A stretch of 64,000 bases of DNA, taken from NCBI GenBank assembly GCA_963746885.1, contig CAVVDM010000013.1, forward strand, positions 434,001 to 498,000. Direction: 5' to 3'. This DNA comes from DATARH01 sp963746885. Its GTDB lineage: Bacteria; Pseudomonadota; Alphaproteobacteria; ATCC43930; CGMCC-115725. The notes below the pieces were generated by a model. The model searched no databases, had not been told where the DNA came from, and saw only the letters and a program-made list of their open reading frames with translations. Positions 19,439 through 29,360 of the stretch are shown piece by piece (the stretch's first letter is position 1; each line of letters opens with the position of its first letter). Both the position numbers and the translations under genes were made by a program.

Positions 19439-19655
19439 TCAGATCGTCAGGCTCTTCATGAATGGCCACGCCCAAGCATTGGCCCGTTTGCCCGGGACCA
19501 ATGGGCTGGCCGGTCCGGCCATCACCAGGTTTCCCCAGACCCCACTGTGCGTGCCGATTAGGACCGCCCGGACCAACCGCGGCGCTGCTATACCTGGGTA
19601 ATAGCAAAGCGGTGCGGCCCTGGTGCCGGCCAGGTTAAGTCGGTCAAAGTCGAGA
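19439..19655 (-). pseudogene. 3'-end fragment of a sialate-esterase-like gene, copy A
   Basis: Convergent with the wcbI-like gene. On the minus strand it reads LAGTRAAPLCYY, then THSGVWGNLVMAGP and a terminal ANAWAWPFMKSLTI before a stop at 19439. The same segments occur in the longer copy at 22021-23407, but here about 520 bases between the CYY and HSGVWG segments are missing. The 5' side is cut by IS1380 debris. Non-functional. Confidence 0.7.
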
Positions 19656-19960
19656 GGCTGAGCAAGATCGGCGCCAAGGTGGTGAGCCATGGGCATTACG
19701 TGACCTTCCAGATGCCGAGGTCGCGGTGCTGCGACAGTTTTGCTGAAATCCTTTGGCTGATCGCCGGTAGCGTGCACCGCCAGCGCCAGCATGACCGAGA
19801 ACGGCGGCGGGCCACAGACGACGACCGTAGAGGTGCGCATCGATCATGGCAAAGCCGCGAGTTCTGGCTCTGCGAGGCCAACCAGACAGCCATTTTTGGC
19901 CCTTACCCAGTCGGCTACAAGCAAATTTTATTACCGCGAGGACTACCAGGGACGGAGGTC
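19630..19960 (+). mobile_element. IS1380-family 3'-end remnant A
   Basis: The plus strand encodes VERLSKIGAKVVSHGHYVTFQM followed, after small deletions, by an EILWLIAG-like helix: the C terminus of IS1380-family transposases. The sequence beyond it (from about 19850, starting ATGGCAAAGCCGC) matches the minus strand at 21666 downwards, so both are IS 3' ends. Only the end of the element is left. Confidence 0.65.
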
Positions 19961-20276
19961 ACGTCCAACACACTCGAAATCCGGGGGATGTCGGCTAAGA
20001 TCGCGGATTATCTGAGGCTTGCGGGGATCGGCTGGATCGAATTTCGTTGGGCGAAGCCCCCAGGGACGCGATGATCGCGTCCACCCGCCGGGAATCTGGA
20101 GTATGTCGGCGTAAATCACACGCTGCGCGGTTCTAGCGCGAGGGATTGGCAATTCGAATTCGACCAACGCTTCTGTGATATCGCAACAAAGGATCGTGTC
20201 TGGAGAGATGAGTTTTGTAATCCGGTGAGTCTGAGGGGCATGGAACCAAGTCTCGTTTTTTACGATTGCTGATCAT

Positions 20277-20980
20277 TTGCGGGTGGTCGGTAACTCGATC
20301 AATTCGCCACTCTTGATTGTGACGTTCAATGAATTTGGTATGGTAGCAAATAAACTGCGCTTCTGGGGCGACGGTGCGCTGACCGGTCGAGGAATAGCCG
20401 CCATCAAATTCATGACAAAAAGAGGCCGAACTGGTTTCCAGTACGAAGATACGCTCGCTGCTATTGAAGCGGTAAACAAAATTACAGCGCGGTATCAACA
20501 GATCATGACATATGGGCCACAGTCAGGGCGGGTATGGAGCGCTGAAGTTTTCGCGAGCCTTGAACGCCACGACCGCAATATCCTTCGGTCCACAGTTTTC
20601 GATTGACCCCGCTGTCGTCGGCGGCAATTCGACCGACACTTCATCTCCCACTACTCTCGCGAGCTGAACAATGGATCTCCTCTATTACCACCACCGATCT
20701 TTGTGCCCGAAATATAGTGGTCTCCGACCCCCTGCATCACGACGACAAGAAAAAGAATATTATAAATATAATTGAGTCTTCTAAGGGGGCGTTAAGTGCA
20801 TTACTGCCCCCTTTACCGGCCACTCCACTATCAAGTCGATTGTTGACGGAGGCAAAGCCTCCGTATTTGATCGACGAACTTCTGAACGGCAGCTTTTGCT
20901 TGAGGCGCGTGGTACGCGATTGTCGTCGCATGTCGCCGACTTATCTCTTAGAGAAGCATGCATTATACATTTCAAGATCA
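20277..20980 (+). pseudogene. Decayed alpha/beta hydrolase of capsule-locus type
   Basis: The first frame gives SPLLIVTFNEFG and TLAAIEAVNKITARYQQIMTYG. One extra base near 20508 then hides GHSQGGYGALKFSRALN and FGPQFSIDPAVV, which contain the nucleophile-elbow pattern G-H-S-Q-G-G. Further on, an extra C in the CCCCC run at about 20807 hides PFTGHSTIKSIVDGGKASVF, the likely His-containing end. The protein was therefore a serine alpha/beta hydrolase. Stops and shifts now prevent translation. This stretch is visibly more AT-rich than the flanking core. Confidence 0.6.
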
Positions 20981-21559
20981 AGGTGGCCGCTATACACAGC
21001 TCGCCATAGAAGCCTTGGCGATTAATAATTGCCATCCTTTAGATTCTTGCGCGCAAGGCTGGTGTCGTGCGTAACTTGGCGGATGCACAGAGAGAAAACG
21101 CCCTGGTCGAGATAACGCCTCGAATCAGTCCCCAGTTAGATATTCAAGACGCCTCCCAGCGCGGCCTCGTAGTCTGGATTGCCCAGGTACTGGTCGCCCG
21201 TGGTCACCGAATTAGCCACGCCGACGGTAGAGCGTCTGAAGAGACAGTTTTTTCTATGATCAGGGGTCAATCGGCGAGGATTCCCAGAGTGGTTACTCTA
21301 CGATAGGGCCGGCGACGATGAAGCTGCATCTAGCGGTCGCCAGGCAATTTCCGGAACATCGGCCGGACAGCGCCAAATATTCGACTGTACCTAAGTTCGA
21401 TGTCATTAATCACAATTGGTGATTGAGGAGGGACTAGAGGGGAACTCGCCAGGGTATGCAAGGAACTGGAAGGCGCCTCCCACCCCACACTGCGTATATG
21501 TCGTCGCCCAGATGAAAAGGAAGTTGGGGATAAGCATTTGAATTCCGATGCAATCTTCC
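20981..21559. other. About 580 bases with no supportable gene
   Basis: AT-rich sequence between the decayed hydrolase and IS1380 remnant B. Short frames exist, for example 21067-21306 on the plus strand, but none has a recognisable motif, a good ribosome site or family-like composition. I see debris of island decay and nothing else definite. Confidence 0.5.
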
Positions 21560-21860
21560 GTCCGCTCGGGAGCCTCGCGACAAAAAAATTTAGCTCGCAG
21601 GCCCGGTAAGAGCCCAAAAGGCGGCCTGGTTGAGCCTCGCAGCGCCGAAACTGGCGGCTTTGCCATGATCGAGGCGCACCTCTACCGCCGTCGCCTGTCG
21701 CATCTTCTCCCAGTTCTCGGTCACGCTGGCGCTGGCAGTACCGGCCAGCCGGGCGATCAACGACAGGATGCTTCAGGCCAACATCTCTCTCGCGGCACCG
21801 CCACCTCGGCCATTTGGAACGTGACGTAGCGGCCGTGGCTGACGACCTTCGCGCCAATCT
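21560..21860 (-). mobile_element. IS1380-family 3'-end remnant B, inverted relative to remnant A
   Basis: Reverse-complementing 21860-21770 gives KIGAKVVSHGRYVTFQMAEVAVPREM, the same transposase C terminus as at 19660-19740. The stretch from 21666 downwards parallels 19850-19940. The two remnants therefore face each other across the decayed hydrolase. Confidence 0.65.
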
Positions 21861-21914
21861 TGATTCAGGCTTCTTCGCGCAGGCCCGTCCGCGACCGCCG
21901 GCTCCGCCGTCATC

Positions 21915-21976
21915 GGACATCGCCAGCTTTCGCTGCCTGGATGCACAGCTCGCACCCCGGGGAACCCGCGCGGATT
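21915..21976 (+). pseudogene. 3' remnant of a second wcbI-like gene
   Basis: SFRCLDAQLAP and the bases that follow repeat the end of the wcbI-like gene at 19348-19403 (SFRCLDAQFAPGEPTRIS). The repeat continues into the convergent esterase-like gene, so this is the edge of a duplicated wcbI/esterase unit truncated on its 5' side by IS1380 debris. Confidence 0.6.
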
Positions 21977-22020
21977 TCCTAAGCGCACGTGCGCGCTCTC
22001 TCTTTTTGCACCCGGCGCGA

Positions 22021-23407
22021 TCAGATCGTCAGGCTCTTTCATGAATGGCCACGCCCAAGCGTTGGCCCGTTTGCCAGGGAGCGCCAATGGGCTGCCACGG
22101 TCCGGCCATCGCCAGGTTTCCCCAGACCCCGCTGTGCATGCCAGGGTTAGGACCGCCCGGACCGTAAACCGCGTAGGAGATTTCGACCAGGTCACCGGAC
22201 CGCAACGGCTCGCTAACCTGCAAATCAACCTCCATCCCGCGCAGGCTGGGCGATATGGTGAGAAACGCTTGTTGCGCCGAACTGCCCATCCGAAAGCCGG
22301 CGCGCGCGCAATTCCATCGCTCGGGTCGGCGAGCCACGTGAGTACGCCGCGGGCAAAAGCGGCACCGGACGGCCTGTCAAACGGCACCGTGATCGTTTGT
22401 CTCGTGACCACAACCGGCCGCGACAGGGAATTCCATAGCGGGGTAAATCGGCCGGGTTCTTCGTCCTCGGCGATGTATTTTGCGTACCCTTCGAATTCGC
22501 CATGCCGGACTGTGCGTAGGCGTCGGTATGGATGTTGTCGCTTCCGCCGAACGGCCATTGGTACCAGGGCGTGGTGGCGAACACACGCCCCGACCACCGG
22601 CCGCCTGCGCCCGGCGCATTGGCCCGGCAAAAGGCATAGGTGCCCAGTTTGCTGATATCCATCGATCGCGCATCCGACCGGGGCGCTGCGAGTCCCGGTA
22701 ATAACAAAGCGGTGCGGCCCTGGTGCCGGCCAGGTTGAGTCGGTCAAAGTCCTGCAACATCGCGGTTAGATCGCCGATCTTGCCGGCTAACGTATCGGGG
22801 TCCTGGCTGCCGCCCTGGGTGTAACCGACCGAGCGATAGATAGGGGAACAGGGTTGCCATGAGGCCGCATCGTGTCGATGGCCCGGATGATCCTGAGCAT
22901 CTCGCTCCAGGACGTGCCGCCCGGATGCAAGCCGCCGCCGCGGCCGGTGGTCCAGGTGGACCGGAAACGCCGCGCAAAATTCCAGGATCGGGCGCGGCAC
23001 GAATCCCCCGGCCCTTCTGAACGCCTGCTGGGCGAGAATCGCACAGCGGCCGATCGTGACGAGTCGTCGGGAGCGTACCCGGTAATTCCGTCGGGGATGC
23101 TCGGCAAATGGATACCGGCGCTGTTGGGAAGCAGGCAGGGGAATGGCGGTAGCGGGGCACCCTGGTACCCGACGCTTGGGACATGGCAGGCCAGCAGCAA
23201 CCGCGGCTGCGGGTTGACGCCAAATCGGGCGAAGCTTGGAAAGGCGTTCGAGCGCCAGGATTGCCCGTAGCTGATATGGACCTGCGGGCCGGTGCGCTCG
23301 GCACGCGCCGCACGCCCCAGACTCGCCCATAGCCCAGCCGCCGCGAGGAGCGTGCGCCTGGAAAGCGCCCGACTTGTGCCGGCAGGTCCGCTCGTGATCT
23401 CCTCCAA
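22021..23407 (-). pseudogene. Secreted sialate-O-acetylesterase-like protein, copy B, multiply frameshifted
   Basis: From the ATG at 23407 comes a twin-arginine-like signal (LSRRTLLAAAGLWASLGRA), then VHISYGQSWRSN, resembling the GQS nucleophile block of SGNH/sialate esterases. Later, in other frames, come RIIRAIDTMRPHG, VGYTQGGSQDPDTLAGKIG (like the family QGE-x-D block), GGRWSGRVFATTPWYQWPFGGSDN, GDLVEISYAVYGPGGPNPG and HSGVWGNLAMAGP. At least three frame changes are needed to read it through to the stop at 22021. The family call rests on the two short blocks and is tentative; the gene is broken. Confidence 0.5.
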
Positions 23408-23877
23408 CCGCGCCCCCTGCTTTGGCAGGCGTCAGAGTTACGCCGAGCCAACGCGATCGGCAAGGCGCTCCCTTCAAGAGATATTCGTTTCGCTGAAAGG
23501 ACATCGTTCGGAGCACCTGTCGGCTCGGCCCTGTCGCATTCGATAAGCATCGCGAACCGTTCCTCGCAGACGCCATCCACGCCGATCGGGGTCGACCAGC
23601 TGACCAGTATCTCGACGGTCGTCTGTGCGCTTTGCAAATCCCCATCATGGCGTAGTATGCCATGGCGTCCACAAAATCGGAGAACGGCTCGCCCTCGCAG
23701 GCATATTCGCCAGGCCAACTCCGTTGCTTCGGTGAAGAAGCTGGTGGGTGACCATGTCGACGAACTTATAAAAGAATTACAGATGGAGATAGCGCAGACC
23801 CGGCCTTCTGCGACTGAGGAAGTGCTCGACGAGTTTGAGAGATTTCTGGCGACTTTATCCGGAGGCATCGGTTCAAC
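23408..23877. other. Gap with one unassigned short helical frame
   Basis: The plus-strand frame 23657-23881 contains a plausible helical peptide (VKKLVGDHVDELIKELQMEI, then ATEEVLDEFERFLATLSGGIGST). It runs straight up to the GT-D remnant and may be the end of a lost upstream gene or part of that protein's N terminus. It has no recognised domain. The rest of the gap shows nothing definite. Confidence 0.35.
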
Positions 23878-24765
23878 GTGATTTCGCTGATATTGGCAAA
23901 CGGGCACGACACGGGCGCTGTTCGAAAGCAATTACGGGAGAAGGTTGGTGAGGCGCTAAGAAAGCTGATCTGTGATAACGCCCGACTTCGCTGATCCGCC
24001 TCGGAGACGGCGAGGGTAATGTACTCGCGTCTCTCGATTGCGGCGAATATGAAGTTCTTTACGCGCTTTTGGCACTCATCGACTTTTAGATCTGATGTTT
24101 GGGGGCCGCAAATTTTCTAAGCCAGAAATCGAAGAGATTACGGTTGGGCTCCGTCGCGCGGTTTTAGATGCTGACATATTGGCTATCCCCGACACAGCGC
24201 GAATCAGATTTTGCCACAAAGGCGCAACAGCACAACTAGCGGCCGGGCGGCGCGGGTCGATGTTCGTGGCGTGGTTGGCACCTTAAATGCGGTGCGGTTG
24301 ACCCGACACCTCTTGCAGGCAGGCGGCCGTGTCCCAGACCTTGTTACGAACTGCTACGTGCACGTTCAGCTCATGGATGCTTATCCCGACGTGCTCCATG
24401 GCTTGCCGTTCCTTGGTATCATCAGCTGCTATCACGATATCGGTGAATTACTTCGGAGAAGATTTGCAATAGACGGCGATGTCATCGTCTACAACATTCC
24501 CGAACAAGCAGTGAATATCGGTCGCCAACCCGATATCGAACATTTCCCAACAGTGTATAACCGTGTTCTGCATGATTTGGACGTCCCATTCTCGGGAGCT
24601 GTCTTTTTGGTCGCGGCTGGAATTCTTGGAAAAATTTATTGTTCGCATATAAAATCTAAGGGGGGTATCGCCATCGACATCGGCAGCGTCGCAGATGTTT
24701 GGGTCGGAAAAGGGACCCGACCATACCATTCAGACCACCACCTCGCCCGCTGGAAGCTAACATAG
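23878..24765 (+). pseudogene. GT-D-type glycosyltransferase, frameshifted
   Basis: Pieces in successive frames make one protein: VRKQLREKVGEALRKLI; SLIRLGDGEGNVLASLDCGE (the acidic nucleotide-sugar block typical of GT-D enzymes); MFGGRKFSKPEIEEIT; VGTLNAVRLTRHLL; LPFLGIISCYHDIGELLRRRF; and FSGAVFLVAAGILGKIYC followed by GGIAIDIGSVADVW, the family's C-terminal signature. Three shifts, each consistent with one lost base, lie near 23984, 24088 and 24240. It would have added sugars to a surface glycan or glycoprotein. Now broken, or at least not readable as given. Confidence 0.6.
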
Positions 24766-24836
24766 CATGCATATTTCACAGTGCACGGCGGCGCGCGGAT
24801 GAACTACTGGCGTGTTCGGAGAGAAATAGGTGCGCA

Positions 24837-25654
24837 GTGACAACTGATCTGATGATGGCCACATTGTATTGGCGGCTGCTTTTGAACGAGCTGCCAAGTA
24901 GCACAAACATGCGAGATGCCGGAGAGGCGGGCAAGGTGTCGGCACATCGAGTAAATGCTCTCAGAAATCTGTTTTTCCAAATCCTGGATGAAGCGCGCGC
25001 GACAAAATTCCTCGAAATCGGCGCTCACGAAGCCGAAGCCTCCCTCAGGTTTGTCCGTAACGATCCGCAGTCACGCCTTGCCGATGCTTACGAGGCCGCT
25101 CCCATTGTAGATCGCCGTACCTCGGAGGCGATTAGCGAGCAGGGCGTAAGGATTTACAATAAGGCAATTTCCACATCTTCGGGCATGATGCCGTTCTTTG
25201 TACCGAAGGATGAGCGCCTTCTTCAACTTGGTTCCACAAAGAGACGCGTCATGGGCAACGTCGACACCAACGAAGTCATGGTTGAAGCTATTACCCTGGA
25301 CCAGGCGGCAACCTGCATTGGCTGCCGGCCGGGTGTCGAGACACGGGTCTGTGGATCGATGTGGAGGGGGCGGAGCTGGATGTGCTGAGGAGCGGACGAG
25401 ATGTCCTGAAAGATTCGATCGCAACAATCTACATCGAGATTAACGATGACGAGCGTTTTGTGGGTAGCTTCTCGCCTTTAACGATATTCAAATACCTCAT
25501 GTCAATGGGATTTCTGCCGACCAGCCGGGATAGTCAGTTTCCGGGGACATATAACGTATTGTTTGTTCAGGAAGACATATACAGTGCAAGCTTTTCGACG
25601 ATTGCGAATTACTATACCAATCAGAAGAAATGGGCCGATGGTCTAAAAGTGTGA
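24837..25654 (+). CDS. FkbM-family SAM methyltransferase, one frameshift
   Basis: The first frame (GTG 24837) gives ATKFLEIGAHEAEASLRFV (a motif-I-like LEIGAHEAEAS), then AYEAAPIVDRRTSEAI, IYNKAISTSSGMMPFF and VEAITLDQAATC. After a shift of one lost base near 25350 comes LWIDVEGAELDVLRSGRDVL, the WIDVEGAE hallmark of FkbM methyltransferases, then IYIEIND to a stop at 25654. Repaired length is about 272 residues. FkbM enzymes O-methylate sugars or polyketides. Given its decayed neighbours it may be genuinely inactive. Confidence 0.65.
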
Positions 25655-25813
25655 AGCTGTTGTATATGCCGAAGTTCGGTCTGATGCTCGCCATCAGTTC
25701 GCTTCGCGTATGTAAGACTACTACGGCGCATTGTCACTTGATGTCTTATACCGAGTCCCCTGAGGGTGACTCACGTAGGCGATTCACAAACTGATGCGGA
25801 TATGATTTACCGT

Positions 25814-25835
25814 GGCAAACGAGAGGGGGTTTGCC
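25814..25835 (+). terminator. Hairpin terminator after the FkbM-like gene
   Basis: A perfect stem GGCAAAC (25814-25820) with GTTTGCC (25829-25835), eight-base loop, followed by ATTTTAT. It sits between the end of the FkbM-like gene and the convergent pseudogene, so it could stop plus-strand transcription. The T tract is short. Confidence 0.5.
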
Positions 25836-25860
25836 ATTTTATATTGGTCGTGACCACCAC

Positions 25861-26898
25861 TTAGGGGGTGAACGGCGGTCCAGTATCCATGCCGCACCGC
25901 GTCGAGGGGTCGTGTAGCGGCCATTCGTACATTTCGCGCAGGCGTGATAGCGGGTGGGCTCGCAGCCAGTTTCGGACGATCGCGTTTTCCTCCGCGCTGT
26001 GATAGCGCATCTCGCCGAGGATCAGCGTTGCGTCGAGCCGTTGCGCCAGACTGTTGGCCCCGTCAAGGGCACCAAAAACCCAGCTCGGATCGGTCCGGTA
26101 TGTGTGAATTTCAATAAATCGCGGCGAGAGTCCGGCGTCATAGCAAGAGCTTTACCATCAATGCGGCGCGCTCGGAGCGGGGCGAGTTGGGGCAGGAGAT
26201 CAGCCAGTTCGATCCGAACTGAGCCTCAAAACGCCCCGCGATTGTCGTGAGGTATCGCCCGGCGTTGGCAATTGTCGCTGGCAGCATGTTAGATGCGGGG
26301 CATGCTTCGTTGCTCAGATCGAACCGCAACGGCATCGCCCCTGCCGCGTTAGCTCGCGATTTGGGCGATTTGCGATATGAAGCGCCAGTTCTCCGCGGTT
26401 CGCGACGGATCGAAACAGTCGCCCCATTTCTGTCGCCGGCAATACAGCGAGTTCTGTTCCATAAAGCCATAGACGATTTCCAGCCCGCGGTAACCGGCTC
26501 TAGCGATGTCGCCGACAAAGGCACGCACATTCTGCCGGTCTCGCGGCGAAACGATCGCCGGTAGTCGACATCAATGCGCCGCTCAGCTGATTTCTCACTG
26601 GCCGCCGATAGGCGACAATGATGCGTAGCTTGGATAAACCCGGCGGCCCGCATCGCCGCAACTGCCCCTGCACCGTGTGGCGCACGGCCGGCGATTGGTA
26701 TTGGTCTAGGATCCAGTTGCCCTGCCACACGGAGGCCGGATGGCTGTGGCATTCAGCTGGGCTCCTCGGAGTGAAGCGCCACCAGTTGTAGTTCATCCCG
26801 ACCTCGACCTGCGCTGCCGCGCTGGCCGCGCCGCCGACCAGCGCCAAGAGAATCGCGAGCCAACGGCTTTTACGCCATCGGGGTGTTCTTCTGCCCAT
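25861..26898 (-). pseudogene. Secreted glycoside-hydrolase-like protein, frameshifted
   Basis: Starts at 26898 with a signal peptide (WLAILLALVGGAASAAA) followed by VEVGMNYNWWRF and VWQGNWILDQYQSPAVRH. Other frames then give GYRGLEIVYGFMEQNSLYC, KWGDCFDPSRTAENWRFI and finally RTDPSWVFGALDGANSL, LILGEMRYHSAEENA and YEWPLHDPSTRCGMDTG to a stop at 25861. NYNWW and the ILGEMRYH strand suggest a TIM-barrel glycosidase-like fold, but I do not recognise a specific family. Several shifts are required; non-functional as it stands. Confidence 0.45.
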
Positions 26899-27167
26899 TC
26901 AGCCGTGTCTCCGTCAAACGCGGTGCGTTGCTGCGCAATAAAGCACGTGGCGGCCGGCCATGGAACTTTTACCCTCCGGTCCGTAGGGCAAACCATCTGA
27001 AACCGTAGCCGGGCTTATCCCGCGGAGATTGACAACCGGCCGACGCCAGAGCCTGATCGGCCTGTTGGCTGACGATAAAATTGCCATAATCACATGCAAC
27101 GAATTCAGCTGGATTCAGTGGACTCGGCGCTGCGATGCGCCGTCCGCTCTGACATCGGAGAATGCGC

Positions 27168-27636
27168 ATGGCTGAAAGATTCCTTGCAGAAAACAGCGGA
27201 AGCAGCGGGCCGGCCGCGGGGTCGGCCGTTTCGCAAGGGCGAGTCGGGGAATCCGGCCGGGCGTCGGCGCGGCTCGCGCAATCACAAGACGCAGCTCGCC
27301 GAGCTGCTTCTCGAAGGCGAGGCCGAGGCGCTCGCGCGCAAGGCCGTCGAGATGGCCCTCGGCGGCGACGCGGCGGCCCTGCGCCTGTGTCTCGACCGGC
27401 TGATCGCGCCGCGCCGCGAGCGGGCGGTGCCGTTCGCCCTGCCGCCGATCGAGGGGGCGGCCGATATCGCCGCGGCGATGGCGGCGGTTACCCGCGGCCT
27501 GGCGGAAGGCGTGCTGAGCCCGGGCGAGGCGTTCGCCCTGTCGCAGACGATAGACACCTTCCTGCGCGCGATTGACTCCCGCGATTTCGACCGGCGGCTG
27601 CGCCACCTGGAAGAAACCGATCGTGCGAGCCGCTAA
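27168..27636 (+). CDS. DUF5681-domain small protein, one frameshift
   Basis: The ATG at 27168 has GGAG at 27157-27160 and reads MAERFLAENSGSSG. Removing one C at about 27210 joins it to GRPRGRPFRKGESGNPAGRR, the DUF5681 signature, and an alpha-helical remainder (LLLEGEAEALARKAVEMAL, then TQ/TI-rich helices) ending at 27636, 155 residues. DUF5681 proteins are small basic proteins often found near phage or mobile DNA; function unknown. Without the repair one must start upstream at 27094 with no ribosome site. It overlaps the next gene by 14 bases. Confidence 0.65.
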
Positions 27637-28102
27637 GGCACGCCTCGCCCGGCTCGAAGCGGCGCTGATGTCGGTCGAGGCCGCGGCGCGCTTCCGTCGC
27701 GAAGGCCTGCAAGCCCTTGCCATCGTTGGCGCGATCGTGCGCGACGCGGCCGTCGCGGCAAAAATCGACCCCGCCGCGATCTGGGCCATCAGCCGGGCGG
27801 AAGAAGCAGCAGCGCAGCTGGCCATGCTCGACGCCGCCGGCGGGAACCGACGCGCCGACCCTGCGACGGCAAAGGCCGAACCGGTACCCCGTGGCCCCGA
27901 TCCGCGCGAGGAATTGGCGGCCGAGCTGGCAAAAACGGCACAGCGCCTCGCGGCATGCGGGGCGGCGCCCGACCCCGCAACGGCCACGCTCGCCGAATGG
28001 TTCGCCTGGGCGGTGACGCGCGCGCCGCATGCCGCGCCGAAGCCGCCTCGGCCTCCACCGGCACAGCGTCGCCCGCGAAAGCACCGGGCGAACTCGCGGT
28101 AG
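27623..28102 (+). CDS. Hypothetical helical protein following DUF5681
   Basis: 159 residues from GTG 27623: AKARLARLEAALMSVEAAAR, then AIVGAIVRDAAVAAKIDPAAIW, EELAAELAKTAQRLAACG and a basic, proline-rich tail ending RRPRKHRANSR. Ala-rich and helical, with no known domain. The 14-base overlap with the DUF5681 gene indicates co-translation. The basic tail could bind nucleic acid, but this is only composition. Not recognised. Confidence 0.55.
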   Translation: MRAAKARLARLEAALMSVEAAARFRREGLQALAIVGAIVRDAAVAAKIDPAAIWAISRAEEAAAQLAMLDAAGGNRRADPATAKAEPVPRGPDPREELAAELAKTAQRLAACGAAPDPATATLAEWFAWAVTRAPHAAPKPPRPPPAQRRPRKHRANSR

Positions 28103-28135
28103 GAATCGCGTTGCGCCCGGATTGCGATTTTGCTA

Positions 28136-28164
28136 TTGACTTTTTGCTAATGCTCTGCTAGCAA
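28136..28164 (+). promoter_or_regulatory. Candidate promoter for the 28257 gene
   Basis: TTGACT at 28136-28141 and TAGCAA at 28159-28164 with a 17-base spacer, in an AT-rich pocket unlike its surroundings. The -35 is good, the -10 weak. It would start transcription about 85 bases before the ATG at 28257. Confidence 0.4.
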
Positions 28165-28256
28165 TCCCGCGAGCAAATTCATCAGCGCGGCCTTGCCGCG
28201 CGGATCGGTGGATATCGAGCCAACCCAACCTCCGTGCAACAGAATGGGGAAGAGCC

Positions 28257-29066
28257 ATGGCATCGCAGAAACCCGTCTCCGACAAATGCCTCACCCTCGA
28301 GCCGCCGCCGTTGCCGCCGGCGCGGGCAGCCCTCGCCCGCGCCATCGAAGCGCTCGATGCCGCGCTCAGGCGGCGGGACCAGGCATTGCGGCCGATACGG
28401 GGGCTCGACCGGGTTGCCGCGGCTGCGAAGGCTGCCACGCTGGGTGCATTGCGCGATGAAGTTGCGCGCCTGCGGAAGGCATTTGACGCTGAGGTCGCCG
28501 GCTGGGTCGCGGCGGGTGCGAAAGGCGAGCGGCCCGTACCGCCGGCGGAGCTGATCGCCGCCGAGCGTCGGCTTGGCGAGATCGGCGTTGCCGGGGCCGA
28601 GGCGGAAAATCAGCTGGCGATCGCGCGCGAGGGCTATGTCGGGGCGGCGGAGCGGGCGAAAGCGGCGGAGGCGGCGCGCAATCTCGCTCTGGGGCCGGCA
28701 GCGGTCGAGGCCGCCGAGGCGGTTTTGGACGAAATGCGAACGTCGGTGGCGTCGGTGATGCGGCGGGATGCGCTGCTGCGCAGCCTGGTCTCGGCGCTGC
28801 GCGACGAAGGCCATCGCGACCCGCAGCACGGCCATGCGGCCCTGGCCGCGGCCGAAAAAATCGAGAGGGCGGTCGGCGCGCTGCGTCGCACCCCGGCGAG
28901 CACCCAGACAATGCCGCACGGTCGCGTGTTTCTCAGCGCGCTGCGATCGGATCCTCGGGCAGAGCTCGGGCCGGCCCTGTTGCCGTCGGGTCTAATCGAG
29001 GCGTCGCGGGGACTGGCCCCCCGGCCGGCCGCACGGCTCCGCGAATTGCAATCGTCGCCGGGCTGA
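28257..29066 (+). CDS. Hypothetical Ala-rich coiled-coil-like protein
   Basis: 269 residues; the ATG at 28257 is preceded by GGGGAAGAG. Mostly long Ala/Arg/Glu helices (AALARAIEALDAALRRRDQAL, then LRDEVARLRKAFDAEVAGW, ERAKAAEAARNLALG), suggesting a coiled-coil, and a short less ordered C terminus (SGLIEASRGLAPRPAARL). No signal peptide, no recognised domain. It follows the two-gene DUF5681 cassette and may belong with it. Function unknown. Confidence 0.6.
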   Translation: MASQKPVSDKCLTLEPPPLPPARAALARAIEALDAALRRRDQALRPIRGLDRVAAAAKAATLGALRDEVARLRKAFDAEVAGWVAAGAKGERPVPPAELIAAERRLGEIGVAGAEAENQLAIAREGYVGAAERAKAAEAARNLALGPAAVEAAEAVLDEMRTSVASVMRRDALLRSLVSALRDEGHRDPQHGHAALAAAEKIERAVGALRRTPASTQTMPHGRVFLSALRSDPRAELGPALLPSGLIEASRGLAPRPAARLRELQSSPG

Positions 29067-29094
29067 GGCGTCAACGGGCGCCGGCACGCGAGCG

Positions 29095-29360
29095 CTACGG
29101 CGTCATCGCTGCCGCCTCGGCGCGCGGATCGGCTTGTCGGAGCCGAGCACCGGGTCGATGACCCGACCCTGGATCGCGACCCGCAACGCCCTGCCCTACG
29201 GGCCGCGCCCGCAGGACGCCGAGCATCGCCCCGGCCGGGCCGCCGCCGGCCACAATGCAGATCACGCGCTGCGTCAGCGGTTCGGCCAGCATCGCGCCTC
29301 TCCGATCGTTTCCGGCCGGTGCGGGGCGGGAATGGCGCGCCGCCGCTGGCGTTGTTCATC
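29095..29360 (-). pseudogene. Internally deleted FAD-monooxygenase fragment, copy 1
   Basis: On the minus strand LAEPLTQRVICIVAGGGPAGAMLG is the N-terminal FAD-binding motif (GGGPAG) of an FAD-dependent oxidoreductase. After a few residues the sequence jumps to RVIDPVLGSDKPIR, normally near the C terminus of such proteins. The stretch ends about 29360, where IS1595-like sequence begins. An inverted second copy lies at 56415-56760. Confidence 0.6.

Noticed and set aside
21067..21306. 79-codon plus-strand frame
   Set aside because: No ribosome site, domain or homologous pattern; lies in decayed AT-rich DNA.
21773..22747. 324-codon minus-strand frame as a single gene
   Set aside because: It fuses esterase-like segments with IS1380 transposase ends through shifted frames; treated as debris.
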